The notes under the pieces were generated by a model, which saw only the letters and a list, made by a program, of their open reading frames with translations, was not told the DNA's origin and ran no database searches. From JAJPXC01 sp964520525 (GTDB lineage Bacteria; Bacteroidota; Bacteroidia; Bacteroidales; Muribaculaceae), in contig CAZFNR010000025.1 of the NCBI GenBank assembly GCA_964520525.1, positions 1 through 22,342 of the forward strand: a stretch of DNA of 22,342 bases, written 5' to 3'. Every line of letters starts with the position of its first letter. The stretch's first letter is position 1. Below are positions 1 to 7,474 of this stretch, in pieces. The position numbers and the translations under genes were made by a program.

Positions 1-450
1 AGCGATGTCGTGTCTAAAAACACAGTTTCGCTTAACCAAGTGATGCCTTACTTCGCCATCCCATCACCCGGCTATATCTTCTTAGTCGGACAGCCCGAAG
101 GTTGGGCCGGACCTACTGAAGCCAACGCAGCCCACTATGCTGATTGGAAGATGTTTGAGAAAGATGACGCAATCGGTTCAAAAGTCTACTATGGCACGTT
201 CCAGGTTAATCAAGGCGATGCTATGTTCCGTTTCTACACCGCTTTGACCGGTTGGGATAATGACTCTTACGGCTCACAGTCCGATGACAACCCAATTGAA
301 TATGACCTCACGGACAACACTTACTCCGGTAAGATAGTCAAAGGTAAGGGATCGTTCAGCTTCCCGACATGGCCCGGTGGTCTGATGTTAGTCAAGGTTG
401 ATATGTCGGATGTTAACAATATGCGTCTTGAAATTTCACCCGCTGAATAA
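1..450 (+). CDS. SusE/SusF-like outer-membrane glycan-binding protein, C-terminal fragment
   Basis: The reading frame is open at the first base of the window and ends with TAA at 448-450, so this is the last 149 residues of a longer gene. A GTG at 10 is only an internal codon. The visible part resembles a C-terminal starch-binding module of SusE/SusF proteins: a strand starting YIFLVGQPEGW, aromatic residues spaced through the module (W, Y, F), and a final strand with alternating hydrophobic residues (MRLEIS). Proteins of this type are lipid-anchored on the cell surface and hold glycan for a SusCD importer. A complete SusE/SusF-like lipoprotein follows 91 bp downstream on the same strand, which supports a polysaccharide utilisation locus whose susC/susD-like genes would lie upstream. 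The substrate cannot be told from this fragment. Confidence 0.7.
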   Translation, partial: SDVVSKNTVSLNQVMPYFAIPSPGYIFLVGQPEGWAGPTEANAAHYADWKMFEKDDAIGSKVYYGTFQVNQGDAMFRFYTALTGWDNDSYGSQSDDNPIEYDLTDNTYSGKIVKGKGSFSFPTWPGGLMLVKVDMSDVNNMRLEISPAE

Positions 451-457
451 TTAACCT

Positions 458-504
458 CTCCCGAGACCAACAGCTCCGGGTATTCCGCCCGGAGCCGACG
501 GGAG
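458..504 (+). terminator. Nested intergenic hairpin between the two SusE/SusF-like genes
   Basis: An inner perfect 8-bp stem (473-480 with 488-495, GCTCCGGG/CCCGGAGC, 7-nt loop) sits inside an outer 6-bp stem (458-463 with 499-504, CTCCCG/CGGGAG). No T-run follows, so it is not a classical intrinsic terminator. It may stabilise the 3' end of the upstream message or reduce read-through, giving the two lipoproteins different expression levels. Confidence 0.5.
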
Positions 505-541
505 CGGGAAATTAACCAACAATAATAACGCTAATATCAAT

Positions 542-2014
542 ATGAAGAAAATAGCATTATTGTCAGCATTGGCACTTTGCCTTGGGTTCACCTCATGCGA
601 TGACAATGACATTGTCGGGATTCCTGAAAATCCCGCCTCAGCCGTCTTTGAGACCAGTGGACTTGTGTTGACACCCTCTGCAGAGGCAGATACTACGATT
701 GACCTGAAGGCTTATAGCGATGCGGCTAAGAATATCCCCCTCGGTGTGGTTGCGGTTACCGACTTTCCCGCTGACTATGACCTCAAGTTTGTGATGGAAA
801 TCAGTAAAGACGAGAACTTCAGCCGCGTGGCTGAGGTGGCGACATCTATAGTCGACGGTGTGGTCTGCGTTAATCCCGATCAGCTTCAAGACGCTTACTA
901 TACAAGCATCAGCAAGGGTCCGAAAGCAAAGACTATCTATGCGCGCTATGCCGGTTATGCCGTAAAAGACGGAATCTCGGTGCGTCTCGGCAACCCTACG
1001 TTCTATTGGCCTAACGGTGAGGCAAGTTATGTGGCTCTCAGTGTGCAGCCTTTCCCCTCGTCGTTGGTAATCGAAGATAACTACTATCTGCTCGGCACAA
1101 TCAACGGCTGGTCGGTAGCTGAGGCTGTCAAGATGAACCATGCCGAAGGCGTAAGCCCCTACGATGATCCCGTGTTCACCCTCAAAGTAGATATTTCGGC
1201 TGCTGATGCCGCTGCCGGCTGGTGGTGGAAAATTATCCCCGAGTCTACTTATAGCACAGGCAACTGGGTCGACGGCGACAACGCATCCTATGGTGTGGCA
1301 GAGAACGGTGACACCTCTTTGTCGGGTATGCTCGTAGGCCGTACCGCAACAGAGGATTGTGGTGCGGGTTGCATCAACGAGGCCGGTCCGTTCTTGTTGA
1401 CAATCAATCTGGAGGACGGTACCTATGATTTCTCTCTCGCTATAGATAATCTCTACACGCCTGGCAACTCAAACGGCTGGAGTCAGACTTCTTCTCAGAT
1501 GCTCTATACTGACGACTATACCAACTATGTAGGTTATGCTCATCTCAACGGCGATTTTAAGTTCTCATCACAAGCCGACTGGAATGGTATCAACTACGGT
1601 AACGCCGGAGAGGAGGGTAAGCTCACTAACGATGGCGGCGCAGGCAACCTCAGTGCACCCGCCGATGCTCTCTATTGGTGTAACGCTAACATCGCTTCGC
1701 TCACCTACTCGCTCTATCAGGTGACCACCATCGGGGTTATCGGTGACGCTACCCCCGGCGGTTGGGATAAAAGCACAGCCCTCGTTCCGTCAGATGACTT
1801 CCTCGTATGGGAAGGCGATATCGACTTCAGCGCGGGCGGCGAGTGGAAGTTGCGTTGCAACGACGCTTGGGATGTGAACCTTGGCGGCAGCATCGACGAG
1901 CTCGTTCAGAATGGCGCTAACTTGGCTACTCCTGGTGCGGGCGTTCACCATGTCACCCTCGACTTGAGTACGCTTTCGCCCTCAGGCAAGGGTTATGTAG
2001 TCTATATCGATTGA
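542..2014 (+). CDS. SusE/SusF-like surface glycan-binding lipoprotein
   Basis: A 490-residue lipoprotein. The signal peptide ends in a lipobox with the acylated cysteine at residue 19 (FTSC), followed by DDND. Acidic residues in that position are the known surface-export signal of Bacteroidetes lipoproteins. Residues about 25-170 resemble the N-terminal SusE/SusF domain. Three beta-sandwich modules follow at roughly 178-300 (YYLLGTINGW), 302-392 (NSNGWSQ) and 395-490 (TTIGVIGDATPGGWD), each rich in Trp and Tyr that could stack on sugars. SusF has a similar N-terminal domain plus three starch-binding modules. Its role is to bind glycan at the outer surface; it is not an enzyme. It is the last gene of the locus, followed by a strong terminator. 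Starch or a related alpha-glucan is the default guess for substrate, but this is not shown by the sequence. Confidence 0.82.
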   Translation: MKKIALLSALALCLGFTSCDDNDIVGIPENPASAVFETSGLVLTPSAEADTTIDLKAYSDAAKNIPLGVVAVTDFPADYDLKFVMEISKDENFSRVAEVATSIVDGVVCVNPDQLQDAYYTSISKGPKAKTIYARYAGYAVKDGISVRLGNPTFYWPNGEASYVALSVQPFPSSLVIEDNYYLLGTINGWSVAEAVKMNHAEGVSPYDDPVFTLKVDISAADAAAGWWWKIIPESTYSTGNWVDGDNASYGVAENGDTSLSGMLVGRTATEDCGAGCINEAGPFLLTINLEDGTYDFSLAIDNLYTPGNSNGWSQTSSQMLYTDDYTNYVGYAHLNGDFKFSSQADWNGINYGNAGEEGKLTNDGGAGNLSAPADALYWCNANIASLTYSLYQVTTIGVIGDATPGGWDKSTALVPSDDFLVWEGDIDFSAGGEWKLRCNDAWDVNLGGSIDELVQNGANLATPGAGVHHVTLDLSTLSPSGKGYVVYID

Positions 2015-2036
2015 TTTTCATAGATAATAGCCAAAT

Positions 2037-2071
2037 AAAGCGGCGACCCCGGTTTCGGGGCCGCCGCCTTT
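2037..2071. terminator. Bidirectional intrinsic terminator between the SusF-like gene and rsmD
   Basis: A GC-rich hairpin with CCCCG (2047-2051) paired to CGGGG (2056-2060) around a GTTT loop, an A/C mismatch, then CGGCG paired to CGCCG, extended by AAAG/CTTT with one bulge. It is followed by T-rich sequence on the + strand and by CTTTATTTGG on the - strand. It lies between two convergent genes, so it can serve both. Confidence 0.8.
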
Positions 2072-2118
2072 ATCTTGTGGGTGTAGGCTTGCCGGTGGGC
2101 AAGCGCTACCGTAAGACG

Positions 2119-2661
2119 TCAGAGTGAGAAGTCGAAAATCGAGAAGTTGACGCTGCCATAGACGCGGTGTTCCTTGAAGTGGGGTAGGCGAGAGAAATCA
2201 TAGGCTTTTGAGTGCTCCATGATGAAGATGGTGTCGGGTGTTGTCATCCGGCTATTGAGCACAATCTCGGGGATAGTGCCGAAGTCGGGGAGGTTGTAGG
2301 GGGGGTCGGCGAAGATGATGTCAAAATTGCGTCCCGACGTTTGCGCGAATTTGATTGCGTCGCCTTTTATTAGCGTGAGCCGGTCGGCGCAGTCGAGCTG
2401 TTGCGCTACTCGGCGTATGAACCCGTATTGCGTGGCGGCTTTTTCCACGGCTGTAACCGTGTCGCATCCCCGCGACAGAAACTCAAACGTTATCGCCCCG
2501 GTGCCGGCAAACAGGTCAAGTGCGGTTTTCCCTTCAAAGTCGACGAGATTTTCAAGGACGTTGAAGATGTTTTCGCGGGCAAAGTCGGTGGTGGGGCGCG
2601 CGGTGATATTGCCCGGCACGTCAAACCGACGGCGGCCGTATTTTCCTCTTATTATACGCAT
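2119..2661 (-). CDS. rsmD: 16S rRNA (guanine(966)-N2)-methyltransferase RsmD
   Basis: A 180-residue SAM-dependent methyltransferase of normal RsmD length. It has the SAM-binding motif I at residues 49-55 (DLFAGTG) and the catalytic N-methyltransferase motif DPPY at 119-122, preceded by IIFA. The N-terminus (MRIIRGKYGRRRF, then RPTTDFARENIFN) is typical of the family. Known RsmD enzymes methylate N2 of G966 in 16S rRNA during assembly of the 30S subunit. The ATG start overlaps the end of the DUF3822 gene by 10 nt, suggesting translational coupling. It is the last gene of a three-gene minus-strand group. Confidence 0.93.
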   Translation of the reverse strand: MRIIRGKYGRRRFDVPGNITARPTTDFARENIFNVLENLVDFEGKTALDLFAGTGAITFEFLSRGCDTVTAVEKAATQYGFIRRVAQQLDCADRLTLIKGDAIKFAQTSGRNFDIIFADPPYNLPDFGTIPEIVLNSRMTTPDTIFIMEHSKAYDFSRLPHFKEHRVYGSVNFSIFDFSL

Positions 2662-3479
2662 AGTGGCATTACAATTAAGTCAAACGGGGCTTTCAGGGCC
2701 TCTTTCCCCGCACGGTACATTGTGGAGGGGAATATGGCTGGCATCACATAGGCGAGATATTCGCGCAGTATGGGGGTCACTGCCTCGCGCAAGTTGTGGT
2801 CTCCGGCGAGTAGCAGCTCATCGCTGTCAGGGTTTAGCCCGAGTTGTTGCCGTGCGGCTATAATGTAGTAGACGGCATCCATCGAATCGCGCGTGGCGTA
2901 GGTGTTGGCCAGGCGCAAAGTGTCGCGGCCGAACAAAAGGAGGTCGAGGTAGCCATCCCGAAGGTGGGCGTACATTTTCCCTGCATTGCCAATGCGGCTT
3001 TTGTCGTAGAAATAGTGGCACAGCGGGGCGAGATGGTGGTGGAGGGGGGGGGTGTTGAATGTGCGCCGCAGGAATCGGGCTGTCTCTGAGTCTATTCCGG
3101 CGGCAATCACGGCGTTTTGTTCACTGATGTGTGACAATATCATCTCGCAGTCACGGTTGCCGGGTAGCTGTGTGTCGAAGATAGCCCTTTGCAGCCCGGG
3201 GTCGGTGATTTCTGCCGGAATGATGGTGAATACCATGGATTCGACAATAATATCAACTGACTGGAAGTCGCCGAGCAGCACGGGATGGTCATAGATGACA
3301 TCTTCGAGGGCTTTGAGTCGGCCATCGGGGTTGTCGAGCGGGAACGTACGGTGGATTAGCGTGTTGTCGGTGGCGACGTTGTAGAGCATCGCGTCGAGGC
3401 GTTTCTCACCGAGACGCAGGTATAGCCGCCATAGTCTGGGGTCGCCTATTGATTCTTTGTCGAAGCGGTCGGAGTCCAT
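2652..3479 (-). CDS. DUF3822 family protein
   Basis: A 275-residue cytoplasmic protein with no signal peptide or membrane segment. It matches the Bacteroidota-restricted DUF3822 family in length and in features such as a conserved N-terminal WRLYLRLGEKRLDAMLYN stretch and a central YFYDKS segment, and in lying immediately upstream of rsmD, which is common in Bacteroidales. Its function is unknown. The stop overlaps the rsmD start by 10 nt, and it begins 21 nt after the Ig-like lipoprotein gene ends. The coding strand carries a run of nine C (3044-3052 on the + strand as G) within codons for TPPLHHH. The frame is intact through it. Confidence 0.78.
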   Translation of the reverse strand: MDSDRFDKESIGDPRLWRLYLRLGEKRLDAMLYNVATDNTLIHRTFPLDNPDGRLKALEDVIYDHPVLLGDFQSVDIIVESMVFTIIPAEITDPGLQRAIFDTQLPGNRDCEMILSHISEQNAVIAAGIDSETARFLRRTFNTPPLHHHLAPLCHYFYDKSRIGNAGKMYAHLRDGYLDLLLFGRDTLRLANTYATRDSMDAVYYIIAARQQLGLNPDSDELLLAGDHNLREAVTPILREYLAYVMPAIFPSTMYRAGKEALKAPFDLIVMPLCV

Positions 3480-3500
3480 TTGTTGCGGATTATGAGTGTG

Positions 3501-5504
3501 TCAGAAGTTTGACGCGTGTTTGAGCCGGGGGTTGCGGCTGCGTGACGAGTTGCCGCCCGACGATTGGCGGTGCTGGTTGTCGTATTGCGACCCCGGGCCG
3601 AAGTTTCCGTCGAAGTATTCCTCTTCCTCGTCCTCATCGTATCCCTTGTTGGGGTCGCGCTCTTTAGAGACGGGCTTGTTTTTCTTTATCTCAGTCGGTT
3701 TCTGAGTGTCGAGGGGAAGGGCGTAGATGTCCCACGACTGCTCGACATCCCAGTTCTTGCGGATGTTAAGTTTCTTGGGGTAATAGTATATTTCCTCAGG
3801 CTGACGGCGTGTCTTCATGTCTCCTGTGTCCCACTCGCCGTTGCCGTTGGCGTCGATGAACGCGCGGGCATAGTAAGTGCCGGGATTGACGAAATTGAAC
3901 TCGGCGGTGCCTCCTTGCAGCGGTGCGGTCGCCACGGGCTTGTCGCCGCCGCTGAGCAGCTCGACGATGAGGGGAGCGTCGGTGTCGCCTATTTTGAAAT
4001 AAATGTTGGCGTAGTCCTCGGGTTGCTTTACGGTGAACTCAATCTTGAGCGGGCGGTTCCATTCGCCGTACATCCCTATGACAGCCGCTGAATCGACGGT
4101 AAGGCGGTATTTAGCACCCCCCTCCCAGTCGTATGGCATCGCGTAGTGTAATAGTCCGGCGGCAGTGTCGGGCTTTATCACCGGCCGAGCCAAAGGCTCC
4201 CACACAGTGTCGCGGAGTATCTGAAGATTAACTCCCTCGGGGAGGATTGTGTCGAGTGGCTGAGAGGCTTCAAACGCCAAAGGTCTGTTTAGCTCCTGTT
4301 GCGTGGAGCCGTGGAGCCGGAATGTCAGGAAATTGAGTTGCGGCACTGTGTCGGCCTCCTCATTTTTTTTCTTTGATTTCTTTGCCTTGGGGGGTTTGTA
4401 AAAGAATTTTAGGGTGTCTGTCGTCCATGTCAGACGGTCGAGCGTGTCGGTGCGCCGGTATCTTAAGGCGACAAGCATTGAATCTTGCTTGATAACCGCG
4501 CTGTCGCTAATCCAGTATTCGAGTGTGTCGCGGGTGGTGTTGGCGTTGAGTCGCGCCCATTCGCGGTCGGTGCGTCCTGTGTTGGGTCCGTTGACGATGG
4601 TCAGCAGCGGCAGCGAGTCGGCCGGTGCGGCCATTCGCACGGTCAGACGTTTGTTTTCGGGGCGTTTGTAGTCCTGGAGATATTGGGCTTTGTAGTTTTC
4701 GTTGAACCATGTCAGTAGCACGTCGCTCGGTCCGAAAACGGTTTTGGCGCGTGTCACAGTCGAGTCGCGGCCATCGGGCGTGGTGATTGAGTCGGTGGTT
4801 ATGGTCACGGAGGCCTCCGGCGAAATCGCAGAGTCGAAAAATGCCACATCTTCCGACCGGTCCCAATGGTAGTCGCGGTTGACGTCGTTGAGTGCGAAAA
4901 TGTTGTATTGCCCGGGCTTGAGGTTGCGCACGGTGAACTGCCCAAGCTGGTTGGTGCGGGCTATGCGCTCGAGCTTTAGCGTGGATATTGCCGAATCGGC
5001 GAGGTTTGAGTAAACGCCTACGAGCATCCCTTGTGCCGGCTCGAGGTTTCGCGCTTCAAGCACCATGCCTGAAATCTGAAGGGAGTCGATAATGGGGCCT
5101 GTCGCGAAGTCGATGGCGAATCCGTCGAGGATGTTTCCCTCGTTGAGGTCGCGGATTGCGTCAGAGAAATCTATCGTGTAGGTGGTGGAATCGAGCATGG
5201 TGTCGCGAAGTTCCACAATTATTTTCCGTCCTGATGCGTTTATTGCCGGCGGTGTCTTTTGGGCTGGGGATACCACAATTTTGTTGAGGGCGTCCTCGAT
5301 TTTGACATTTTCGTCAAACAGAATCTCGATTTTTGGCTTGCTGACATTGGCCGACCCCGGTGCGGGCGCACTCGACAGGTATCTTGGAGGTGTCTCGTCG
5401 CGCGGGCCTCCTTCAGGCCTCCCCATCGACGCGCACGCCGCCATCAGAGCCGCCATTGCGGCCACTACCAGCAGTCTCATATATGTGGCTCTCTGCTTCA
5501 TCAT
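3501..5504 (-). CDS. Ig-like domain lipoprotein (Bacteroidota envelope protein)
   Basis: A 667-residue predicted lipoprotein. The signal peptide ends in LMAAC with the acylated Cys at residue 24, followed by ASMGRPEGGPRDETPP, a hallmark of this Bacteroidota family. Residues about 39-125 form an Ig-like Big_5-type domain (SKPKIEILFDENV). A carboxypeptidase-regulatory-like beta domain follows around 145-220, with ALNDVNRDYHWDRSEDVAFF resembling a calcium-type Asp loop. A second such loop, DANGNGEWDTGD, lies near the end. A basic KAKKSKKKNEE segment sits mid-protein, and the last 47 residues are low complexity with a DEDEEEE tract. A candidate -7 box lies only 15 nt upstream of the first ATG, so translation may instead begin at Met9, which leaves a shorter but still complete signal peptide. 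Its exact role is unknown. Confidence 0.78.
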   Translation of the reverse strand: MMKQRATYMRLLVVAAMAALMAACASMGRPEGGPRDETPPRYLSSAPAPGSANVSKPKIEILFDENVKIEDALNKIVVSPAQKTPPAINASGRKIIVELRDTMLDSTTYTIDFSDAIRDLNEGNILDGFAIDFATGPIIDSLQISGMVLEARNLEPAQGMLVGVYSNLADSAISTLKLERIARTNQLGQFTVRNLKPGQYNIFALNDVNRDYHWDRSEDVAFFDSAISPEASVTITTDSITTPDGRDSTVTRAKTVFGPSDVLLTWFNENYKAQYLQDYKRPENKRLTVRMAAPADSLPLLTIVNGPNTGRTDREWARLNANTTRDTLEYWISDSAVIKQDSMLVALRYRRTDTLDRLTWTTDTLKFFYKPPKAKKSKKKNEEADTVPQLNFLTFRLHGSTQQELNRPLAFEASQPLDTILPEGVNLQILRDTVWEPLARPVIKPDTAAGLLHYAMPYDWEGGAKYRLTVDSAAVIGMYGEWNRPLKIEFTVKQPEDYANIYFKIGDTDAPLIVELLSGGDKPVATAPLQGGTAEFNFVNPGTYYARAFIDANGNGEWDTGDMKTRRQPEEIYYYPKKLNIRKNWDVEQSWDIYALPLDTQKPTEIKKNKPVSKERDPNKGYDEDEEEEYFDGNFGPGSQYDNQHRQSSGGNSSRSRNPRLKHASNF

Positions 5505-5519
5505 TTTGTAAATTCACCA

Positions 5520-5527
5520 CAAAGATA
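5520..5527 (-). promoter_or_regulatory. Candidate -7 box for the Ig-like lipoprotein operon
   Basis: On the minus strand the bases read TATCTTTG, an exact match to the Bacteroides -7 consensus TAnnTTTG, in the 108-bp gap before the lipoprotein gene. No clear TTTG is found at the -33 distance, so this is a partial promoter call. Confidence 0.45.
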
Positions 5528-5612
5528 CTACATCCGCTCCAAACTACCACGCTGCCCTCATCCCAAAAAGTAGCCCGCGAATCACATAATTCTATAAATG
5601 GGGGGGGCGGGG

Positions 5613-6815
5613 TCAGGCGAAGGCGCGGCGGATGAGACGGCGGATGGTAAGGATGTTGACTGTGGTGACGACGATGATGATGGCGGCTCCGACGAGCAAT
5701 GCCGCCCAGGGGGAATCTGCCGACGCACCCAGCGCGTCGAGCGATTGACTCCATATGCGTCGAGCCACCGACATGACAGCGGCAGCTCCCGCAAACACGC
5801 AGATGTTGACCGATGCCACAAGCCGGTAGTAGCAGACGGCAACCGCCGCCGGGGTGTAGCCAAGCAGCATGAGGTCGCGGATTTTGGAGCGGTTTTTCTG
5901 AATGAGGAGGTAGATGCTCAACATCAGGATGAAGAATGCGAGTGCGCTGATGACTGCTCCGACGGTGATAACCGCTGAGGTCACGACAGCGAGGAAGTAG
6001 GCGGTGCGTCCGTTGTTGAGTTTGTCACCGGCGGATTCCCAGTCGTGCCGTTCGATGAATGAAGTGATGGCAGGGTCGCCCGGAGAGTTTACCTCGACTA
6101 TCAGGCGCGCCGGGTCGTCGGGTGGTGTTGAAGCGAACATGCCGTTGGCCCAATCCATGAAACTCTGTGGGACGGCGATGGTGTTGAGCCGCGAAGAGAA
6201 CCCGACTATGCGGGCCGGTAGCTCCATCTGTCGGCCGTTGCCGCTGATTGACACCGACAAAGGCACCATCTTTATCATCGATTCGCTCACTTGCGGCAAG
6301 CCGCGTGTGGCAGCGAAGCCGAAGTTGTAGAGAGCGAGATAGTCTTTCGAAAGGATTATTGGAATCTCATCGTGCGCGGAAGGGTTGAATGTCCAACCGT
6401 CGGGGCTGACATCGAAAAACTCGTCGGGAATCGACTCGAAAAACATTGAGGTCGACATTCCTCGCCCTTGCATCTCCACCGATGCCTGTATGTCGTAGCG
6501 TGATGATGTGAATCGGCCCACTCTCCGACACCAGGGTTGCGACCGGATTGAGTCGATGTCGGCGAGGGAAAAGCCTGTTGTGACAGCCCCAAACAGGCTT
6601 CCCATGCCTTCCACGCGTTTTGATATGACGAGATAGTCGCTTGAAATCATGGCATCGTTTGAATCCCATCCGGCTGTGATGTCGCGATAAAATTGCACTG
6701 CGGTTATCACGATGGCGAGCCCTGTTAAGTTGGCGAGCGCGTAGCCGATAATCTGGCCGATGCTGATGTTGCGGCGGAGCAGCCGCCAGACGATGTTTCT
6801 CGGGGTAGAGGTCAT
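5613..6815 (-). CDS. FtsX-like ABC transporter permease
   Basis: A 400-residue membrane protein with FtsX/MacB-type topology. One N-terminal membrane helix (about residues 20-45) is followed by a periplasmic domain of about 220 residues. Three helices close the protein, near 272-310, 325-352 and 370-395. The start overlaps the stop of the ABC ATPase gene by 4 nt (ATGA), so the two are almost certainly partners. Proteins of this architecture do not usually move small solutes through a channel; relatives act on lipoproteins, antimicrobial peptides or cell-wall hydrolases. The substrate here is unknown, but the lipoprotein encoded first in the same group is a natural candidate partner. The gene ends in a 108-bp gap with no strong terminator visible. 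Confidence 0.8.
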   Translation of the reverse strand: MTSTPRNIVWRLLRRNISIGQIIGYALANLTGLAIVITAVQFYRDITAGWDSNDAMISSDYLVISKRVEGMGSLFGAVTTGFSLADIDSIRSQPWCRRVGRFTSSRYDIQASVEMQGRGMSTSMFFESIPDEFFDVSPDGWTFNPSAHDEIPIILSKDYLALYNFGFAATRGLPQVSESMIKMVPLSVSISGNGRQMELPARIVGFSSRLNTIAVPQSFMDWANGMFASTPPDDPARLIVEVNSPGDPAITSFIERHDWESAGDKLNNGRTAYFLAVVTSAVITVGAVISALAFFILMLSIYLLIQKNRSKIRDLMLLGYTPAAVAVCYYRLVASVNICVFAGAAAVMSVARRIWSQSLDALGASADSPWAALLVGAAIIIVVTTVNILTIRRLIRRAFA

Positions 6816-7474
6816 AACGATAGACTGATGAAATTGTCGAGCGACAGCGGGTTGCCGACCGATGTCGCAATGATTGCCGCCTGTTGGGAGGCTGCGATTT
6901 CGGTTATGAGCATGGCGGCGGCTCGGTTGTTTCGCTCATCGAGGTGGCTCACCGGTTCGTCGAGCAGAATGAAGCTGAACGGCTGGCACAACGAGCGTAT
7001 GATGGCCACTCGTTGCTGTTGCCCTACGGAGAGACATCCTGCGGCGATATCGGCTTTGTCGCTGATGTCGAGACGGTCGAACATCGAGCGTATCTCTGCG
7101 GCTGTGAACCGGTCGGTCAACCGGTTTTTGAGCAATACGTTGTCCATCGCCGTTAGCTCGGGAAATATTCTCATTTCTTGGGGCAGTAATGCGAGCGATT
7201 CGCGGCGTATGTCGCACCACTTGTCAATCGAGAACCCTCTGATGTCGGCCCCGTCGAACAGGATGCGCCCCTCGTAGTCGTGGCGGTTGCCGTAGATGAA
7301 GCTGCACAGGGATGATTTGCCCGCTCCCGATTCCGCCGCTATCATATATGCCTCTTGCCGACGGAAGGTGAGGGGTGAAAGCCAGACTTCCGACGAGGGG
7401 ACCGCGGCGTCGCCCTGTGAGTCGCGAAACACCCGCGGGAGTACGCCGTCAAGCTGTATGGTGTCGATGCTCAT
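6812..7474 (-). CDS. ABC transporter ATP-binding protein with divergent motifs
   Basis: A 220-residue single nucleotide-binding domain. The Walker A motif is AESGAGKSS (residues 47-55, Lys53), with Ala where the first Gly is usual. The Q-loop has Gln99 (LLPQE). The signature is LSVGQ (148-152) and Walker B is ILLDEP (169-174) with the catalytic Glu173, followed by the D-loop SHLD (176-179). The H-loop position is Ser205 (IIATS), where nearly all ABC ATPases have His. Size and neighbours match the LolD/MacB/FtsE group. It overlaps both neighbours by 4 nt, so lipoprotein, ATPase and permease are translationally coupled. The changed residues could mean slow or atypical ATP hydrolysis; Walker B glutamate and Walker A lysine are kept, so it is unlikely to be fully dead. 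Confidence 0.87.
   Translation of the reverse strand: MSIDTIQLDGVLPRVFRDSQGDAAVPSSEVWLSPLTFRRQEAYMIAAESGAGKSSLCSFIYGNRHDYEGRILFDGADIRGFSIDKWCDIRRESLALLPQEMRIFPELTAMDNVLLKNRLTDRFTAAEIRSMFDRLDISDKADIAAGCLSVGQQQRVAIIRSLCQPFSFILLDEPVSHLDERNNRAAAMLITEIAASQQAAIIATSVGNPLSLDNFISLSL

Noticed and set aside
638..1141. Minus-strand frame opposite the SusF-like gene
   Set aside because: It is a shadow: the + strand frame has a lipobox and recognisable modules, and the opposite frame resembles nothing.
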